In this document: in pieces, positions 27,594 through 36,009 of the stretch
How the letters are laid out: every line of letters starts with the position of its first letter
Numbering within the stretch: the first letter of the stretch is position 1
DNA from: Salegentibacter sp.
GTDB lineage: Bacteria; Bacteroidota; Bacteroidia; Flavobacteriales; Flavobacteriaceae
Assembly (NCBI GenBank): GCA_017795085.1
Contig: CP051246.1
Span: 4,156,514-4,220,513 of the forward strand
Reading direction: 5' to 3'
Length of the DNA: 64,000 bases
Program-made: the position numbers and the translations under genes
Notes under the pieces: generated by a model
Told to the model about the DNA's origin: nothing
The model's input: only the letters and a program-made list of their open reading frames with translations
Database searches by the model: none

Positions 27594-28727
27594 ATGAAAC
27601 GAAATATTTTATTTCCAAATTTCTTTAGCATAATAGTATTGCTATTTATAGCTCTTTCTTGTCAGAAGGGAGATGAAACACCCAAAGATGAGCAAGAGCA
27701 AGAAGAAGAGCAAGAGGAAGAGGAACCAGCGCCGCCGATGAGCGGTATTACCGGTTTAAAAGATACCTCGAGATTGATGAAATCAGATGGAAAAACCTTT
27801 TGCTATGCAACGGGTGGTGGCATTAAAATGATTTGGGCTTCTTCTATAGAATCAGGTGAATGGCAATCTGGGCCAGATGTTTTCCCTGAACGCCCAGAGT
27901 GGTGGGCAAATTATAGCCCTATAAATATTGCCTGGGCACCGGATGTGATCTTTGATGAAGATTCTTCGGAATATAGAATGTACTATTGTGCGTCTAAGTT
28001 GGGAAGTTCTACATCGGCCATAGGCTTAGCAACCAATAAGACTCTAGATCCTGAGAATCCGGAATATGAATGGAACGATAAGGGGATCGTAATTTCTTCA
28101 GTAGAGGGAGTGGATGAATTCAATGCTTTAGATCCTTGCCCAGTACAACGACCAGATGGAGAGTGGTTTTTATCATTGGGATCTCATTTTGGCGGGATCA
28201 AACTTATAAGATTAAATGAGGAGGGGAAATGGCATGAAGATGATACAGAGATTTCCGACTTAGCCAGAAAGAACACTAACTTTCGAAGTGCAATCGAAGC
28301 TTCTGCTGTTTATCCGGGAGAGAAAGATGGGGAAGAGGGATTTTGGTTGTTTGTTAATTGGGGTACGGGTAATTCAATTGCAAACGGTGAAAATGCTACT
28401 TATGAAGTTAAGATGGGATGGTCTGCTGATATTCGCGGACCTTATCTGGACAAGGAGGGAGATAATATGAACAAGGGCGGTGGAACGGTTTTTTTGTCGA
28501 ATAACCAGGTTTTTGAATGGGATGGAAGTACCCGTATTGCTCCCGGTCATGTTGGTATTATTAGAGATGAAAAATTAGATGGAACTAACCCTGATTGGGT
28601 CAGTTATTCATACTGGTTAAAAAATCCTCCTGAAAGAAACGGTATTAGAATGGGGATCCAAAGGTTAAATAAAGATGAAGATGGTTGGCCGGAAGCAGGA
28701 GAGCTTTTAAAATATAATTCTAATTAA
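27594..28727 (+). CDS. GH43-type lipoprotein with acidic linker
   Basis: This 377-residue five-bladed beta-propeller hydrolase acts on arabinosides, xylosides or galactosides (family range). The lipobox is IALSC (Cys23). It is followed by a very Glu-rich stretch at about 27-47, like acidic surface-export signals of Bacteroidota lipoproteins, so it may sit on the cell surface. Candidate catalytic residues are Asp57 (LKDTSR, base), Asp180 (NALDPCPV, pKa modulator) and Glu235 (AIEASAV, acid); WAPDV at about 114-118 is also typical. The first motif differs from the usual HDPS, which fits an unusual subfamily. It lies between two stem-loops. Confidence 0.85.
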   Translation: MKRNILFPNFFSIIVLLFIALSCQKGDETPKDEQEQEEEQEEEEPAPPMSGITGLKDTSRLMKSDGKTFCYATGGGIKMIWASSIESGEWQSGPDVFPERPEWWANYSPINIAWAPDVIFDEDSSEYRMYYCASKLGSSTSAIGLATNKTLDPENPEYEWNDKGIVISSVEGVDEFNALDPCPVQRPDGEWFLSLGSHFGGIKLIRLNEEGKWHEDDTEISDLARKNTNFRSAIEASAVYPGEKDGEEGFWLFVNWGTGNSIANGENATYEVKMGWSADIRGPYLDKEGDNMNKGGGTVFLSNNQVFEWDGSTRIAPGHVGIIRDEKLDGTNPDWVSYSYWLKNPPERNGIRMGIQRLNKDEDGWPEAGELLKYNSN

Positions 28728-28756
28728 TGAATAATTTTAAGCGTTAAAATTATTCA
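28728..28756. terminator. Perfect 13-bp inverted repeat immediately after the GH43 stop
   Basis: TGAATAATTTTAA and TTAAAATTATTCA form a perfect 13-bp stem with a GCG loop, starting at the base after the stop codon. The stem is AT-rich and lacks a T-run outside it, though it ends near TTATTCA. It could act as a bidirectional terminator or attenuator inside the long operon, or protect the 3' end of the upstream mRNA. The remaining 105 bp to the next gene show nothing else. Confidence 0.55.
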
Positions 28757-28861
28757 GCCAAGATATTTATGGAGTAGGATTAAAAAAGAAAATAAATTAC
28801 AGGTGTCCGGAAAACAAAAGATAGGCTATATTGAAGAAACTTAAATATTAAATTACCAAAA

Positions 28862-29959
28862 ATGAAGAAACAATTGCTAGTGCTTATTTGCATAAGTTGT
28901 TTAATAAACTGTAAAAGTAAGAATGAGAGTGAGCAGCAAGATGCTAATCCTCAAGAAGATGATGAAAATATTAAAACTGAAATTCCCTCGGGTATGGATG
29001 TTCCCAAAGGGATGGTATGGATTCCAGGAGGGAAATTCGCTCAGGGTGCAGTTGAAGGAGATGAAATGGCGATGGACCACGAAAAGCCAAATCATAAAGC
29101 AGAGGTAGATGGGTTTTTTATGGATAAAACCGAAGTAACCAATGCCGAGTTTAGAAAGTTTGTGGAGGCGACCGGTTATGTTACCGTGGCCGAGCGTGAG
29201 ATAAAGTGGAAGGAGATGAAAAAACAATTACCCCCGGGAACCCCCAAACCCCATGATTCCATTTTGCAACCCGGATCGCTGATTTTTAAGAAAACCAAAA
29301 GTAGTGTTCCCAATCTTTATGATTATTCCCAATGGTGGGAATGGAAGATAGGTGCTAATTGGAAGCATCCACAAGGTCCGGATAGCGATTTAGAAGGTAA
29401 AGATGATTATCCTGTGGTGCATGTTACCTTTGAAGATGCCAAGGCGTATTGCGAGTGGGCAGGAAGAAGGTTGCCTACTGAAGCAGAATGGGAGTGGGCC
29501 GCAAAAGGCGGCCTTAAGAATGCCCGTTTTTCCTGGGGCAATGATGAAAATGAATTATCAGCGCATGCCAATACCTGGGAAGGGGAATTTCCCACTGAAA
29601 ATACTACACAAGACGGATTTGAGAATAAAGCTCCTGTAAAAAGTTATCCACCAAACGGGTACGGTCTTTTTGATATGGCTGGTAATGTATGGGAAATAAC
29701 CGGGGATTGGTATAACACCAGTTATTATGAAGACGTTAAAAATCAAACAATCCGAAATCCCAAAGGAGCCGAAGAATCTTATAATCCCAATAACCATCCC
29801 AATGTGCAGGAGAAGATAATAAAAGGAGGCTCTTTTTTGTGTAATGCTTCTTATTGTGCAAGTTTCCGCCCTTCAGCAAGAATGGGTAATTCCCTGGATT
29901 CTTCTCAGGAGCATTTAGGTTTTCGTACTGTGGCTGACCTGGATATGATTAATCAATAA
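28862..29959 (+). CDS. Formylglycine-generating enzyme (sulfatase-modifying factor), lipoprotein
   Basis: This 365-residue enzyme oxidises the active-site cysteine of sulfatases to C-alpha-formylglycine using oxygen. The leader ends with a lipobox (LINC, Cys18), so it is exported. The FGE-sulfatase domain covers about 47-360: MVWIPGGKFAQGA, DKTEVTNAEFRKFVEATGY, GRRLPTEAEWEWAAKGG and GYGLFDMAGNVWE. The catalytic pair Cys327 and Cys332 lies in KGGSFLCNASYCASFRPSAR, then NLG-type HLGFRTV. This matches active FGE rather than the many FGE-fold proteins that lack the cysteines. It lies directly before seven Cys-type sulfatases (27 bp gap), so they are its likely clients, matured outside the cytoplasm. 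Confidence 0.93.
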   Translation: MKKQLLVLICISCLINCKSKNESEQQDANPQEDDENIKTEIPSGMDVPKGMVWIPGGKFAQGAVEGDEMAMDHEKPNHKAEVDGFFMDKTEVTNAEFRKFVEATGYVTVAEREIKWKEMKKQLPPGTPKPHDSILQPGSLIFKKTKSSVPNLYDYSQWWEWKIGANWKHPQGPDSDLEGKDDYPVVHVTFEDAKAYCEWAGRRLPTEAEWEWAAKGGLKNARFSWGNDENELSAHANTWEGEFPTENTTQDGFENKAPVKSYPPNGYGLFDMAGNVWEITGDWYNTSYYEDVKNQTIRNPKGAEESYNPNNHPNVQEKIIKGGSFLCNASYCASFRPSARMGNSLDSSQEHLGFRTVADLDMINQ

Positions 29960-29986
29960 AAAGAAAAAATATAAAATTACAGAATA

Positions 29987-31489
29987 ATGAAAATGAAATT
30001 AACACTTGGTATAAGCTTATTCTTCGGATTATTATTGATACAAACTGTTTCCTCCCAGGAGTCGTCAAAACCCAATGTTCTTTTGATTATGGTTGATGAT
30101 TTAAAACCAAATTTAGGGGCTTATGGGGATACTTTGTCCATAAGTCCTAATATCGATCAGCTGGCCGCGGAAGGGATGCGTTTTAATAATGCTTATAGCA
30201 ATCAGGCGGTTTGTGGTCCATCCCGGTATAATATACTTATGGGCTCTCGTTCCACCAGTACGGGTCTATACAATTTTGGAAAGGAATTCCGTGATATTTA
30301 TCCCGATGCGGTCACCATGCCGCAACATTTTATGAAGGCTGGTTATCATACCGAGTCAATGGGCAAAGTGTTTCATATTGGCCATGGGAATACCAATGAC
30401 GAGGCTTCCTGGAGTATTCCTCATTTTAAAGAAAAATTGATTGAGTATGTAGATCCTAAAAGTACTGGCAGGGAGCTTACCCGTGAAGAAGCTCTTTTTG
30501 AGAATACCCAGATGTATATTGAAGACACTCCCCAAATTCATGATTTGCCGCGTGGTGCTGCCTGGGAAGCCCCTGATGTGCTTGATGATGCTTATGCCGA
30601 TGGGCGTGTGGCCAATCACGCGATTGACCGTTTACGAAAGTTAAAAAATAAGTCGGGGCAGCCGTTTTTTATGGCAGTGGGTTTTGCCCGTCCGCATTTA
30701 CCATTTAGTGTTCCGAAGAAATACTGGGACCTTTACGACCCGAAAGATATGCCGATGCCCGATTATGAAAAAGCACCGGAAGATTCTCCTGAGTTTACCA
30801 AAAAGCGGGATCACGAAATGTCTCAATTTTTCCCTGTTCCGGTAGGCAAAGATGTTTATGATAATGATCTAAAGCGGAAGTTGATCCATGGCTATTATGC
30901 CAGTATCAGTTATATGGATACCCAACTGGGAAAAGTGATGGACGAATTAAAGCGGTTAAAACTTGATGAAAATACCATTGTTGTGCTTTGGGGCGACCAC
31001 GGTTGGCACTTGGGCGATCACGCGATCTGGACCAAGCATACCAATTTTGAGCAGGCCAATCGTATTCCTTTGATTTTTAAAGTACCGGGGGTAACCGAGC
31101 CTGGAAGTACAACGAATCAATTTGCCGAATCTGTGGATGTTTATCCTACCCTGGCTAGTCTGGCTGGCTTAAACAAACCTGAAGGGCCACAGCCCATAGA
31201 TGGTATAAACTTAACCCCTGTATTAAAAGATGGTTCAAAAGAGATAAAGGATCACGCCTATCACGCTTTTCCAATGGGTGGCTATTTAGGGGAGGCTATT
31301 CGTACCGATCGCTATAGGATGATAAGGTGGATACCAATGCGTGATAATGGGAAAGAGATTTTGTATGAGTTATATGATTATGAAAATGACCCGAAAGAGA
31401 CTAAAAACATTGCCGGGGAGAAACCAAATATAGTTTCAGAAATGACTGAAATACTAGAGGAGTATCCTGAAGCAAAGAAGAGAATTTAA
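29987..31489 (+). CDS. Iduronate-2-sulfatase-like S1 sulfatase (CGPSR)
   Basis: This 500-residue sulfatase has a type I signal peptide (about 1-23). The metal ligands are in VLLIMVDDLKPNLGAYG (about 31-47) and the formylglycine site is Cys76 in VCGPSRYNILMG. HWxHLGDH-type motif LWGDHGWHLGDHAIWTKHTNFE is the pattern of iduronate-2-sulfatase relatives (subfamily S1_7-like by resemblance). Members act on 2-O-sulfated uronic acids and other sugars, so the substrate is open. First of seven tandem sulfatases, 27 bp after the FGE gene. Two relatives with the same C-terminal pattern are at 33090 and 53788. Confidence 0.93.
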   Translation: MKMKLTLGISLFFGLLLIQTVSSQESSKPNVLLIMVDDLKPNLGAYGDTLSISPNIDQLAAEGMRFNNAYSNQAVCGPSRYNILMGSRSTSTGLYNFGKEFRDIYPDAVTMPQHFMKAGYHTESMGKVFHIGHGNTNDEASWSIPHFKEKLIEYVDPKSTGRELTREEALFENTQMYIEDTPQIHDLPRGAAWEAPDVLDDAYADGRVANHAIDRLRKLKNKSGQPFFMAVGFARPHLPFSVPKKYWDLYDPKDMPMPDYEKAPEDSPEFTKKRDHEMSQFFPVPVGKDVYDNDLKRKLIHGYYASISYMDTQLGKVMDELKRLKLDENTIVVLWGDHGWHLGDHAIWTKHTNFEQANRIPLIFKVPGVTEPGSTTNQFAESVDVYPTLASLAGLNKPEGPQPIDGINLTPVLKDGSKEIKDHAYHAFPMGGYLGEAIRTDRYRMIRWIPMRDNGKEILYELYDYENDPKETKNIAGEKPNIVSEMTEILEEYPEAKKRI

Positions 31490-31515
31490 GTTTTAATATA
31501 TTAAATCATTTTATT

Positions 31516-32988
31516 ATGAATTTAAATAAACATACAAAGCGATTTTTGCCTTTACTCCTCCTATTGATCATTTCCTTTGGATGCAAAGAGAAAACTGAAA
31601 ATTCCAGTTCTAATGATGAGATCACTGAATCCAAAAAAAAGCCTAATGTCATTATGATCTTTATTGATGATATGGGCTGGTCCGATCTTTCAGGTTTTGG
31701 AAATACTGATGCTGAAACGCCACATATCGATCAGTTGGCTTCTGAGGGGATTAGTTTTGACCAGTTTTATGTAAATGCCCCTATTTGTTCCCCTTCCCGT
31801 GTGGCGATTACTACAGGAACATATCCTCAACGTTGGAATATCACTTCCTTTTTAAACAATCGTAAGCATAATGCAAAACGAGGAATGGTAAATTGGTTGG
31901 ATACTTCAGCTCCGACCCTGGCGAAGGATTTGAACAATGCAGGTTACGCTACCGGGCATTTTGGAAAATGGCATATGGGAGGCCAGCGTAATGTAGATGA
32001 AGCCCCGGAAATCACGGAATATGGTTTTGATAAATCCCTGACCAATTTTGAAGGTATGGGGCCTAAGTTATTACCGCTCACCAAGGATGCAAAAGGAAAA
32101 GTAGGCCGAATTTGGGAGGGGGCGGAACGTCTTGGAGGTCCTTATACCTGGATGCAACGTTCAGAAATTACCAGTGGTTTTATTGATGCTGCCAGGGATT
32201 TTATGGATCAATCTAAAAAAGAAGAAAAACCCTTTTATGTAAATATTTGGCCTGATGATGTGCATAGCCCGTTTTGGCCTCCTTTTGAAGATTATGATTT
32301 AACGAAAGAAGATGGAAAAAGAGCCTTGTATTTTGCGGTGCTTGAAGCCATGGACAAGCAATTCGGTGAATTGTTTGACTATGTTAAAAATGATAAGGAA
32401 CTTCGTGATAATACATTAATCGTTTTTTGTTCCGATAACGGACCTGAGCAGGGCGCAGGGAGGTCTGGCAACCTTAAGGGATATAAAGGCCATTTATATG
32501 AAGGCGGAATCCGTTCTTCCTTAATTGTCTGGGGGCCTAAGTTTATGCCTGAAGATGCTCAAGGAACACGTAATAATCAGAATTATTTTTCCGCAATTGA
32601 TTTAAAACCTTCCATTTGGGAATTCACCGGTGTTGATACCCCTGAAGATGAACTAACCGACGGTGAAAATATATTGCCAACGCTGCTTGGTAAAACAGCT
32701 AAATCTAGACAAACCCCTATTTTTTGGGCTCGGCCTCCGGATAGGAAAAACCATAAAGATTTTGATAAGCCACTACCCGATCTAGCTATGCGGGATGGTG
32801 ATTTTAAACTACTGTGTGATTTTGATGGTGGAAGGCCCGAACTTTATAACCTGATAAAAGATCCCGAAGAAAGTAATAATATCGCTCAACAATTTCCTGA
32901 TAAAGTTAAAAGTATGACTAAAAAAGTCACAGAGTGGTACGATAAAATGCCACAGTTGGATGAGGATGAGGAGGAAAAAGAAGAGTAG
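31516..32988 (+). CDS. S1 sulfatase, lipoprotein (CSPSR), paralogue of the one at 39804
   Basis: This 490-residue protein has a lipobox at ISFGC (Cys23). The metal site is VIMIFIDDMGWSDLS and the formylglycine site is Cys91 in PICSPSRVAITTG. FGKWHMGG and FCSDNGPEQ complete the active centre. It belongs to the arylsulfatase A/GALNS-like group. It shares long identical stretches with the sulfatase at 39804 (KRGMVN-LDT, GHFGKWHMGG-like, EYGFD-SL), so the two arose by duplication. The C-terminus is strongly acidic (DEDEEEKEE). It starts 26 bp after the previous sulfatase. Confidence 0.93.
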   Translation: MNLNKHTKRFLPLLLLLIISFGCKEKTENSSSNDEITESKKKPNVIMIFIDDMGWSDLSGFGNTDAETPHIDQLASEGISFDQFYVNAPICSPSRVAITTGTYPQRWNITSFLNNRKHNAKRGMVNWLDTSAPTLAKDLNNAGYATGHFGKWHMGGQRNVDEAPEITEYGFDKSLTNFEGMGPKLLPLTKDAKGKVGRIWEGAERLGGPYTWMQRSEITSGFIDAARDFMDQSKKEEKPFYVNIWPDDVHSPFWPPFEDYDLTKEDGKRALYFAVLEAMDKQFGELFDYVKNDKELRDNTLIVFCSDNGPEQGAGRSGNLKGYKGHLYEGGIRSSLIVWGPKFMPEDAQGTRNNQNYFSAIDLKPSIWEFTGVDTPEDELTDGENILPTLLGKTAKSRQTPIFWARPPDRKNHKDFDKPLPDLAMRDGDFKLLCDFDGGRPELYNLIKDPEESNNIAQQFPDKVKSMTKKVTEWYDKMPQLDEDEEEKEE

Positions 32989-33089
32989 ATTTCAAAAAAG
33001 CAAGTAATGTTAAAATAGATTGGGAAATTGCTTATTTCTTTGACATAAGACGTGGCCCTGGAAACCTTCCCTCTGAAATAAGTAGAATT

Positions 33090-34544
33090 ATGAAAAAAAT
33101 ATTGAGCAGTTTTCAAAAGAGACATCAAAGAATCTTAATGCTAATTTTGTTTAGTGTCATGCCTTCGGTCTCTTCGTATTCTCAGGAAAACTATAATGTT
33201 TTGTTCATTGCTGTAGATGACCTCAATGATTATGTTTCCTTATTGGAAGACTATCCCGGAATCAAAACACCTAACTTAGACAGGTTTGCCAAACAAGCAG
33301 TGACCTTCTCAAAAGCATATACTCCGGCACCGGTATGCAATCCTGCCCGGGCAGCTGTCTTAACTGGCCTTAGTCCTGTAGTAACCGGATTGTATGATAA
33401 TCCTGATCATTTCCAAAATTCAGAGGAAGCCATGGCAGCAACGCTAATTCCTGAGCATTTTAAAGAAAATGCTTATCGAACCATGTGGTCGGGAAAATTG
33501 TTTCATACCGGAAGAAGAGATTATTTTTCAAGGCCTGGTAAGGAAAGAATGAATGAGATGTGGGACGATATGAAAGGCCACGACGGCGGCTATGGTCCCA
33601 ATGCTAAAACTCCAAATATACCAAATAGTATTAATCGCCCTCCTTTGTTTGATTACGAATCTTGGGAGGGTCCAGATAAGGATTTTCCTGATGTCGTAAA
33701 TACGGATTTAACTATCGAAAGGTTAAAGGCTGATTATGATACTCCATTTTTTATGGCATTGGGCTTATACAGACCTCATAATCCCTGGACCGCTCCCAAC
33801 CGTTTTTTTGAGATGTATCCACTTGAAGAATTGCAAATGCCAACAGTTCTGGAAAATGATTTGGATGACATCCCGAAAATAGGAAAAAGTTGGGCTAAAG
33901 CTCCGGTAAATTTTCAGGAGATAAAAAAAGCAGGCAAATGGAAGCCCATCGTTCAATCCTATCTGGCTTCTATATCTTTTATGGATTATAATTTAGGTCG
34001 TGTTCTCGATGCCTTAGAGAACAGTGATTATAAAGATAATACTATTGTTATTTTATGGGCCGATCACGGCTTTCATATGGGAGAGAAAGAACATTTTGCG
34101 AAATATGCTTTATGGGAAAAGACCACCCATACACTTTTAATGGCCAAAATCCCGGATGGTCCTAAAGGAGAAAGGAGGGATCAGCCGGTAAACCTACTGG
34201 ATATGTATCCTACCTTAATAGATTATTGTGATTTACCGCTACCTCCTCAAAAATTAAGTGGAAAATCCTTGCGTCCTTTAATTGAAGATCCAAAATCCAG
34301 AAGAGAAGAACCTTCAATTACATACTATATTAATGGAAGCTTAGGGATGCGCAGTAGAAATTGGCGGTATATCAGATATTATGACGGTTCGGAGGAACTT
34401 TATGATTCAAATAAAGATCCTAATGAATGGACAAATTTAGCTGGTAAATCTAAATATCAAAGTGTAATAGAAGATTTCCAAAAATGGATACCTGTTAAAA
34501 TAAAACCCGATGTAGGGCCAATTAAAAACAAGTGGAATGAATAG
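33090..34544 (+). CDS. Iduronate-2-sulfatase-like S1 sulfatase (CNPAR variant)
   Basis: This 484-residue protein has a signal peptide (about 1-31). The metal site is VLFIAVDDLNDYV and the formylglycine site is Cys83 in VCNPARAAVLTG, with Ala in place of the usual Ser. WADHGFHMGEKEHFAKYALWEKT places it with the iduronate-2-sulfatase-like group. The chosen ATG gives a leader with a basic N-terminus (MKKILSSFQKRHQR). The frame stays open for about 105 bp upstream of it, so a longer product is not excluded. It overlaps the next sulfatase by 8 bp (ATGAATAG), which suggests coupled translation. Confidence 0.92.
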   Translation: MKKILSSFQKRHQRILMLILFSVMPSVSSYSQENYNVLFIAVDDLNDYVSLLEDYPGIKTPNLDRFAKQAVTFSKAYTPAPVCNPARAAVLTGLSPVVTGLYDNPDHFQNSEEAMAATLIPEHFKENAYRTMWSGKLFHTGRRDYFSRPGKERMNEMWDDMKGHDGGYGPNAKTPNIPNSINRPPLFDYESWEGPDKDFPDVVNTDLTIERLKADYDTPFFMALGLYRPHNPWTAPNRFFEMYPLEELQMPTVLENDLDDIPKIGKSWAKAPVNFQEIKKAGKWKPIVQSYLASISFMDYNLGRVLDALENSDYKDNTIVILWADHGFHMGEKEHFAKYALWEKTTHTLLMAKIPDGPKGERRDQPVNLLDMYPTLIDYCDLPLPPQKLSGKSLRPLIEDPKSRREEPSITYYINGSLGMRSRNWRYIRYYDGSEELYDSNKDPNEWTNLAGKSKYQSVIEDFQKWIPVKIKPDVGPIKNKWNE

Positions 34545-35982
34545 AATAGATAGATTTTTAATAATTAGCTTTTTATTATTTATTAGCATTGCAGAAGCCC
34601 AGAATAAGGGAGGTCGTCCTAATGTGGTAATATTCATAGCAGATGATCTGGGAAGGAATGACCTTGGTCCTTATGGTAACCGGGTTGTTAAAACCCCTAA
34701 TTTAGATCAAATGGCAAAGGAATCTATGGTGTTTAACCAGGCGTTTGCAACATCCCCTACCTGTGCCCCTTCGCGGGCTTCAATACATACGGGCCTTATG
34801 CCTTTTCGTAACGGTGCACATGCCAATCATACGGGAATAAAGAAGGAGGTAAAAACTTTACCAACTTATCTTCAGGCTGAAGGATATAAAGTAGGTTTAG
34901 CCGGTAAATTACATATAGGGCCTATGGAAGCTTATCCATTTGATCTTATTGAAGGCACAAACGTACGGGAACCAGGACATGAGGATGATGGGGTATTATG
35001 GACAGATTTGGAGTTAGGCCCGGTTGATAAATGGCTGGATAAAGCCTCAAACGATAAGGACCCTTTTGTTTTAGTGGTCAATGACCACAGCCCTCATGTA
35101 ATCTGGCCCGAGGATTCACAATATGATCCTGAAAAGGTGGATATTCCCGCTATGCATATTGATACCGAAGATACAAGAAAATCAAGAGCGCGCTACTATA
35201 CCGATATCACAAAAATGGATAAAAATGTGGGTGAAATGCGTGAATTAATAGAGAAAAATGGATTAGCAGATAATACCATTTTTATTTTTACTGCCGACCA
35301 GGGTCCTCAGTGGGCTTTCGGAAAATGGAATTTATACGAGTATGGGATGCAGGTACCTTTAATGGTGAACTGGCCTGGGAAAATCACTAAAAATCAGAAT
35401 AATGATAATTTAGTTTCCCTTACAGATCTTTTACCAACCCTAATAGAGATTGCTGGGGGGAAAACACCTGAATCTATAGATGGTAAGAGTTTCTTGGGAT
35501 TATTAAGGGGAGAAAAAACCGGACATAGAGAAGCTGTATATGGTTCTCACACTGGCGATACTAATATGAACCGTACGCCAATGCGGATGATTCGAACAAA
35601 GCGCTATAAGTATATCCTGAATTTAGCTCCCGAGCAAGAGTATCATACTCATATAGACAAAGCCATAGATCATGATGGGGGTAGGGAATATTGGGCTTCG
35701 TGGAGGGAAAAATCTTTTAATGAGCTTTCAGCTTCTGCGGTGTTGTGGCGGTATCATAACAGGCCTAAGGAAGAGCTTTATGATATTGTTAATGATCCTG
35801 GCGAAACAAAAAATTTGGCTGCCAACCCACATTATAAAAAAACCATAAGTGATTTTCGGGAACAGATGGAAGCTTGGAGAAAATCACAAAATGATTCAGA
35901 AACAGGGCCTTATAATCCGAAAGAAAATATAAATAACGGTAGCAAGAATAAAAAATCTGTTGCGCCTTATATTTTTGAATAG
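34537..35982 (+). CDS. SGSH-like S1 sulfatase (CAPSR)
   Basis: This 481-residue protein has a type I signal peptide (about 1-21, AEAQ). The metal site is VVIFIADDLGRNDLG and the formylglycine site is Cys76 in TCAPSRASIHTG. GKLHIGP and FTADQGPQWAFGKWNLYEYG resemble N-sulfoglucosamine sulfohydrolase-type enzymes (S1_8-like by resemblance). In algal PULs such enzymes often act on O-sulfate rather than N-sulfate, so the name does not fix the substrate. The start overlaps the stop of the preceding sulfatase. It is related to the sulfatase at 50694. Confidence 0.92.
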   Translation: MNRIDRFLIISFLLFISIAEAQNKGGRPNVVIFIADDLGRNDLGPYGNRVVKTPNLDQMAKESMVFNQAFATSPTCAPSRASIHTGLMPFRNGAHANHTGIKKEVKTLPTYLQAEGYKVGLAGKLHIGPMEAYPFDLIEGTNVREPGHEDDGVLWTDLELGPVDKWLDKASNDKDPFVLVVNDHSPHVIWPEDSQYDPEKVDIPAMHIDTEDTRKSRARYYTDITKMDKNVGEMRELIEKNGLADNTIFIFTADQGPQWAFGKWNLYEYGMQVPLMVNWPGKITKNQNNDNLVSLTDLLPTLIEIAGGKTPESIDGKSFLGLLRGEKTGHREAVYGSHTGDTNMNRTPMRMIRTKRYKYILNLAPEQEYHTHIDKAIDHDGGREYWASWREKSFNELSASAVLWRYHNRPKEELYDIVNDPGETKNLAANPHYKKTISDFREQMEAWRKSQNDSETGPYNPKENINNGSKNKKSVAPYIFE

Positions 35983-36009
35983 TAAATTAAGTTTTAATAC
36001 TTCAATTTT

